A stretch of DNA of 64,000 bases from Phylloscopus collybita (taxonomy: Eukaryota > Chordata > Aves > Passeriformes > Phylloscopidae), in NCBI GenBank assembly GCA_027886175.1, contig JAJNNQ010000139.1:682001-746000 (forward strand), in the 5' to 3' direction. This document shows, piece after piece, positions 63,201 through 64,000 of the stretch. The notes under the pieces were generated by a model, which was not told the DNA's origin, did no database searches, and saw nothing but the letters and a program-made list of their open reading frames with translations. How positions within the stretch are numbered: position 1 is the stretch's first letter; every line of letters begins with the position of its first letter. Made by a program: the position numbers and the translations under genes.

Positions 63201-64000
63201 GAGCTGCTCCTCTAGCTGCTCTACGCAGAGGCAACTGTAAATCAGCTAGACAGTGATGCTGTTGTGGAAAAGGCAGGAAAGTGGCTGCAAAAGCGTTTTG
63301 GCTTGCTGGAAGCAGCAGCAAGCACGCGGGCTTCTCTGCACGCTGCAAACACAAAACAGAAGCACCTACACGGCGAGAGGAGACTGCCTGACACCTGCTG
63401 CACTCAGTACAGCTCTGGGCTGCTGCCAGGAAAGGTATTTCAAGGAACTAGCCACGGGGACTCTGCACTGTGCTGGGACAGTTTCTACAAGGTGACCAGA
63501 AGCTGTTCGCCAGCACCCGGTTGCAGCGACCGAGTTCGGCTTTCCACGTTCTTCCCCGGCTCTCTTTCGCTTCTCCGCACAAGCTGCGGCTGTACCGAAG
63601 ACGCCGCTGGCTGTGCTTCCGCGAAGCGCTGCTTTCTCGGCAAAACGCAGCTTCTCGTTCTTGACAGCTCTGCTATGCAGAAGCACAGGAAAGCCGGCAG
63701 AGCTGCTCCTCTAGCTGCTCTACGCAGAGGCAACTGTAAATCAGCTAGACAGTGATGCTGTTGTGGAAAAGGCAGGAAAGTGGCTGCAAAAGCGTTTTGG
63801 CTTGCTGGAAGCAGCAGCATGCACGCAGGCTTCTCTGCGCGCTGCAAACACAAAACAGAAGCACCTACACGGCGAGAGGAGACTGCCTGACACCTGCTGC
63901 ACTCAGTACAGCTCTGGGCTGCTGCCAGGAAAGGTATTTCAAGGAACTAGCCACGGGGACTCTGCACTGTGCTGGGACAGTTTCTACAAGGTGACCAGAA
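60259..64000 (+). repeat. 9-unit HOR, copy 2, cut by the window end (M122-M129)
   Basis: M122 6G,286A,287A; M123 6G,73T,286A,287A; M124 6C,18C,24A,130T,198C,227G,480C; M125 6G,69T,76A,400A; M126 6C only; M127 6G,286A,287A; M128 6G,268G; M129 (partial) 6G,69T,76A,88G. Against copy 1 the differences are u73T, the 6C,18C,24A state of M124, u400A, and u268G for u302T. The ninth unit lies outside the window. Confidence 0.9.
63752..64000 (+). repeat. Partial unit at right edge (u1-u249)
   Basis: These 249 bases match the start of a unit with u6G, u69T, u76A and u88G, and stop after GACCAGAA. The array continues to the right of the window. Confidence 0.98.

Larger units (their letters stand above)
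1..64000. repeat. Satellite array, 499-bp unit, fills the window
   Basis: The motif GTGAT(G/C)CTGTTGTGG recurs at 95, 594, 1093 and onward every 499 bp to 63752, except at five places where the step is 456 bp. The interval 95-63751 equals exactly 128 units once five 43-bp deletions are allowed for, so there is no other insertion or deletion. All units are head to tail on the same strand. Pairwise differences are mostly 0 to 7 substitutions per unit, so units are about 98.5 to 100% identical. The unit has 283 G+C of 499 (56.7%) and 28 CpGs. Inside the unit I see only short chance repeats (a 9-bp CAGAAGCAC at u105 and u426; an 8-bp AGCTGCTC at u449 and u461) and no sub-period. The array continues beyond both window edges. 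Centromeric, subtelomeric or heterochromatic location cannot be decided from sequence alone. Confidence 0.99.

Noticed and set aside
1..64000. CRISPR array or bacterial repeat system
   Set aside because: The repeat is 499 bp with no unique spacers and no cas genes. Neighbouring units join without intervening sequence.

Overview
The whole window is one head-to-tail tandem array of a single 499-bp satellite unit. I see no gene, no transposable element, no tRNA or rRNA, and no unique sequence anywhere. I number positions inside the unit u1 to u499, with u1 the G of the GTGAT(G/C)CTGTTG motif first seen at 95. I number the units M1 (start 95), M2 (594), M3 (1093) and so on to M129 (start 63752, cut by the window end). 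There are exactly 128 complete units: 123 of 499 bp and five of 456 bp. Partial units occupy 1-94 (u406-u499) and 63752-64000 (u1-u249). Every unit has the same orientation. The only length change in 64 kb is one shared 43-bp deletion; all other differences are substitutions, at about 41 unit positions.

Organism: this is eukaryotic satellite DNA, not a bacterial or viral region. The unit is 56.7% G+C with 28 CpGs (observed/expected near 0.7). About half of the transitions between units are C-to-T or G-to-A changes at CpGs, which points to a genome with germline CpG methylation, so a vertebrate is most likely. I do not recognise the family. It is not human alpha satellite, and I find no CENP-B box. 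I cannot name the species.

Layout: linked substitutions give most units a type, and the types recur in a fixed order, which reveals higher-order repeats (HORs). (1) 95-26825: a zone marked by u101C, u133G, u60T and the deleted units. It holds a 7-unit HOR of 3450 bp in two tandem copies (11985-18884) and two older large duplications (1093-4585 repeated at 20382-23874; 9034-12483 repeated at 23376-26825). (2) 26826-28821: a transition. (3) 28822-47783: a zone marked by u233G, u57A and u306C, built from a 19-unit HOR of 9481 bp in two copies that are almost identical. (4) 47285-50278: a 3-unit HOR (1497 bp), twice. (5) 50279-55767: mixed units. (6) 55768-64000: a 9-unit HOR of 4491 bp, one full copy and most of a second, rich in u286A/u287A and u480C.

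How it works as a whole: nothing here acts as genes in a pathway. The pattern fits repeated unequal exchange and gene conversion in a satellite array, with each zone homogenising locally. Open reading frames of 163 codons (plus strand) and up to 213 codons (minus strand) recur in nearly every unit, but they are by-products of a GC-rich repeat: they begin at GTG or chance codons, are broken by stop-creating variants in many units, and cannot continue from unit to unit because 499 is not a multiple of 3.
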